In this document: positions 42,195 through 43,539 of the stretch, piece after piece
How the letters are laid out: the number at the start of each line of letters is the position of its first letter
Numbering within the stretch: the stretch's first letter is position 1
Origin: Siculibacillus lacustris
Lineage (GTDB): Bacteria > Pseudomonadota > Alphaproteobacteria > Rhizobiales > Ancalomicrobiaceae
Length of the DNA stretch: 43,539 nucleotides
Direction: 5' to 3'
Assembly (NCBI RefSeq): GCF_004328075.1
Contig: NZ_SJFN01000017.1
Coordinates: 49,186 to 92,724 of the forward strand
Notes under the pieces: model-generated
Told to the model about the DNA's origin: nothing
Seen by the model: only the letters and a program-made list of their open reading frames with translations
The model's database searches: none
Translations under genes and position numbers: made by a program

Positions 42195-43129
42195 CGCGTC
42201 CGGGTCCAGGCGCGCTCGCCGGTGAACAATCCGGTCGGCTTGAAGATCAGGACCGCGGCCATGAACACGTAGATCGCCATCGAGGCGATCGCCGGTCCGG
42301 CCTGGGCGGCGGCCGAGCGGTCGACCACGAGACGCAGGAGGTCGGTGGCGAAGGCCCGGCCGAGGGTGTCGACCAGCCCGACGATCAGCGAGGCGACCAG
42401 CGCGCCGCGCACCGCGCCGATGCCGCCGATGACGATCACCACGAAGGCGAGGATCAGCACGTTGTCGCCCATCGCCGGCTCGATCGACAGGATCGGCCCG
42501 GCCATCGCCCCGGCGAAGCCCGCGAGCATCGCCCCGAAGGCGAAGACGAACAGGAACACCCGGTCGATGTCGACACCGAGCGCCGAGACCATCTCGGGAT
42601 GGGTCGAGCCGGCGCGCAGCAGCATGCCGGTGCGGGTCCGGGTGATCAGCACCCACAGCAGGAAGGCGACGGCGAGCCCGGCGCCGATCACCACCAGCCG
42701 CCAGATCGGATAGGCGAGGCCCGGCATCATCCGGATCGAGCCGGTGAACAGTTCCGGTAGGCGCAGCGGCAAGGGCGCCGGGCCGAAGATCATACGCACC
42801 AGATCGGTGACGATCAGGATCACCGCGAAGGTCGCCAGCACCTGTTCGAGATGGTCGCGCCGGGTGAGATGGCGGAACAGCAGCACCTCGAAGGCGAAGC
42901 CGAGCGCCAGCGACCCGACGAGGCCGGCGGCGAGGCCGAGGCCGAAATGGCCGGTCGCCGCCACCGCCACCGCGGTCAGATAGGCGCCGAGCATGTACTG
43001 GACGCCATGGGCGAGATTGACGAAGTCCATCACCCCGAAGACCAGCGTCAGGCCCGCGGCGACCAGGAACAGGATGACCCCGAGCTGCAGCCCGTTGAGG
43101 ATCTGTACCGCCAGCAGCGTGAAGGACAT
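42191..43129 (-). CDS. livH: Branched-chain-type ABC transporter permease LivH
   Basis: This 312-residue permease of the LivH type shows AAGLTLVFGVMDFVNLAHGVQYMLGAYL near the N-terminus, the cytoplasmic loop TRTGMLLRAGSTHPEMVSALGVDIDRVFLFVFAFGAMLAGFAGAM, and VIVIGGIGAVRGALVASLIVGLVDTLG near the end. Together with LivM it forms the pore. The start follows the binding-protein gene by 57 nt; a hairpin lies in that gap. The whole HMGF set is intact, so the transporter should be functional if the binding protein beyond the edge is whole. Confidence 0.95.
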   Translation of the reverse strand: MSFTLLAVQILNGLQLGVILFLVAAGLTLVFGVMDFVNLAHGVQYMLGAYLTAVAVAATGHFGLGLAAGLVGSLALGFAFEVLLFRHLTRRDHLEQVLATFAVILIVTDLVRMIFGPAPLPLRLPELFTGSIRMMPGLAYPIWRLVVIGAGLAVAFLLWVLITRTRTGMLLRAGSTHPEMVSALGVDIDRVFLFVFAFGAMLAGFAGAMAGPILSIEPAMGDNVLILAFVVIVIGGIGAVRGALVASLIVGLVDTLGRAFATDLLRLVVDRSAAAQAGPAIASMAIYVFMAAVLIFKPTGLFTGERAWTRTR

Positions 43130-43155
43130 CGACCGCTCGTTCCGGAACCGGGAGG

Positions 43156-43180
43156 CGAGGGCGGCGCGCGGCCGCCCTCG
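43156..43180 (-). promoter_or_regulatory. Intercistronic hairpin between binding-protein gene and livH
   Basis: CGAGGGCGGC pairs perfectly over 10 bp with GCCGCCCTCG around a 5-nt loop. It begins 6 nt after the binding-protein stop codon. As in the first sugar operon, this would favour binding-protein message over the permease and ATPase genes; this role is inferred. Confidence 0.6.
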
Positions 43181-43186
43181 GGGGCG

Positions 43187-43539
43187 TCACTTCAGCGGGC
43201 AGGCCGCGACATAGGCGTCGGGCGCATTGTCGAACACCTTCGAGACGATCTCGGTGGCGAACTTGCCGTCGGCCCGCTTGGCGGCGCGCACCACGTAGAA
43301 GTTCTGCTTCGGATAACCGTTGGTCGAGAAGGAGAAGGCGCCGCGCACCGACTTGAACGGCGCCGAGGCCAGCGCCTTGCGGAAGGCGGGCTTGTCGGCG
43401 ACCTTGCCGCCGGTGGCCTTCAACGCCCCGTCGATCAGCTTGGCGGCGTCGTAGCCCTGCGCCGCATAGAGCGACGGCACCACGCCGTATTCCTTCTCGT
43501 AGGCCGCGACGAAGGCCTTGTTCTCGGCCGTGTCGAGGT
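43187..43539 (-). CDS. Branched-chain-type ABC transporter substrate-binding protein, C-terminal part (cut by window edge)
   Basis: The reverse-strand frame enters at the right edge with LDTAENKAFVAAYEKEYG and continues VPSLYAAQGYDAAKLIDGAL, then FRKALASAPFKSVRGAFSF and NGYPKQNFYVVRAAKR to a stop at 43187. About 117 codons are visible. These are the last part of a HAAT-family (Leu/Ile/Val-type) periplasmic binding protein: AAQGYDAAKLIDGAL is the conserved C-terminal helix and RGAFSFSTNGYPKQNFYVV the final strands. The signal peptide and ligand-binding residues lie outside, so the substrate cannot be read. It is the first known gene of the liv operon. Confidence 0.92.
   Translation of the reverse strand, partial: LDTAENKAFVAAYEKEYGVVPSLYAAQGYDAAKLIDGALKATGGKVADKPAFRKALASAPFKSVRGAFSFSTNGYPKQNFYVVRAAKRADGKFATEIVSKVFDNAPDAYVAACPLK

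Overview
The window is chromosomal DNA of high GC content (near 70% by eye) from an alphaproteobacterium, most likely order Hyphomicrobiales. The evidence is the glmU-glmS and recG/mfd/sdhE housekeeping block, several solute-binding-protein ABC transporters, a VirK/YbjX-type protein and a TadE/G-like protein. No phage, insertion sequence, integrase or CRISPR array is visible. Because of the GC content, very long shadow frames lie opposite nearly every real gene.

Positions 1-18100 are mostly core genome: the start of RNase D (rnd, cut by the left edge), a VirK/YbjX (DUF535) protein, a CcdA-type thiol-disulfide membrane protein, a membrane-anchored SPOR protein, glmU and glmS (UDP-GlcNAc synthesis), a FemAB/CelD-type acetyltransferase, a DUF502 membrane protein, recG, mfd, sdhE, a HerA-like ATPase, a 45-residue membrane peptide and tRNA-Ser(UGA).

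Positions 18200-25200 are accessory and signalling DNA: a PepSY membrane protein with a small Cys/His-rich partner (metal or heme handling is inferred), a frameshifted remnant of a chemoreceptor C-terminus with its terminator, an AraC-family regulator preceded by a possible translationally coupled leader peptide, an intact chemoreceptor, and a protein that looks like an EAL domain stripped of its catalytic residues.

Positions 25200-38300 hold two carbohydrate (CUT1-type) ABC transporters. The first (binding protein, two permeases, ATPase) is divergent from a LacI-family gene, and D-galactonate dehydratase dgoD converges on that gene. A LacI-type palindrome lies in the spacer after a consensus -35 box facing the transporter, which suggests an aldonate or galactoside uptake unit. 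The second transporter runs ATPase, permease, permease, binding protein, and has another LacI-type palindrome upstream but no local regulator. A solitary TadE/G-like protein lies between the two.

Positions 38340-43539 carry a small secreted protein and a branched-chain-amino-acid-type (HAAT) ABC operon: a binding protein cut by the right edge, livH, livM, livG, livF, and a trailing arylformamidase-like alpha/beta hydrolase. Hairpins sit just after the binding-protein gene in both operons where that gene comes first.

Nothing here is clearly a new defence or mobile system. The least ordinary parts are the chemoreceptor/degenerate-EAL region, the operator architecture of the sugar operons, and the hydrolase attached to the Liv operon.
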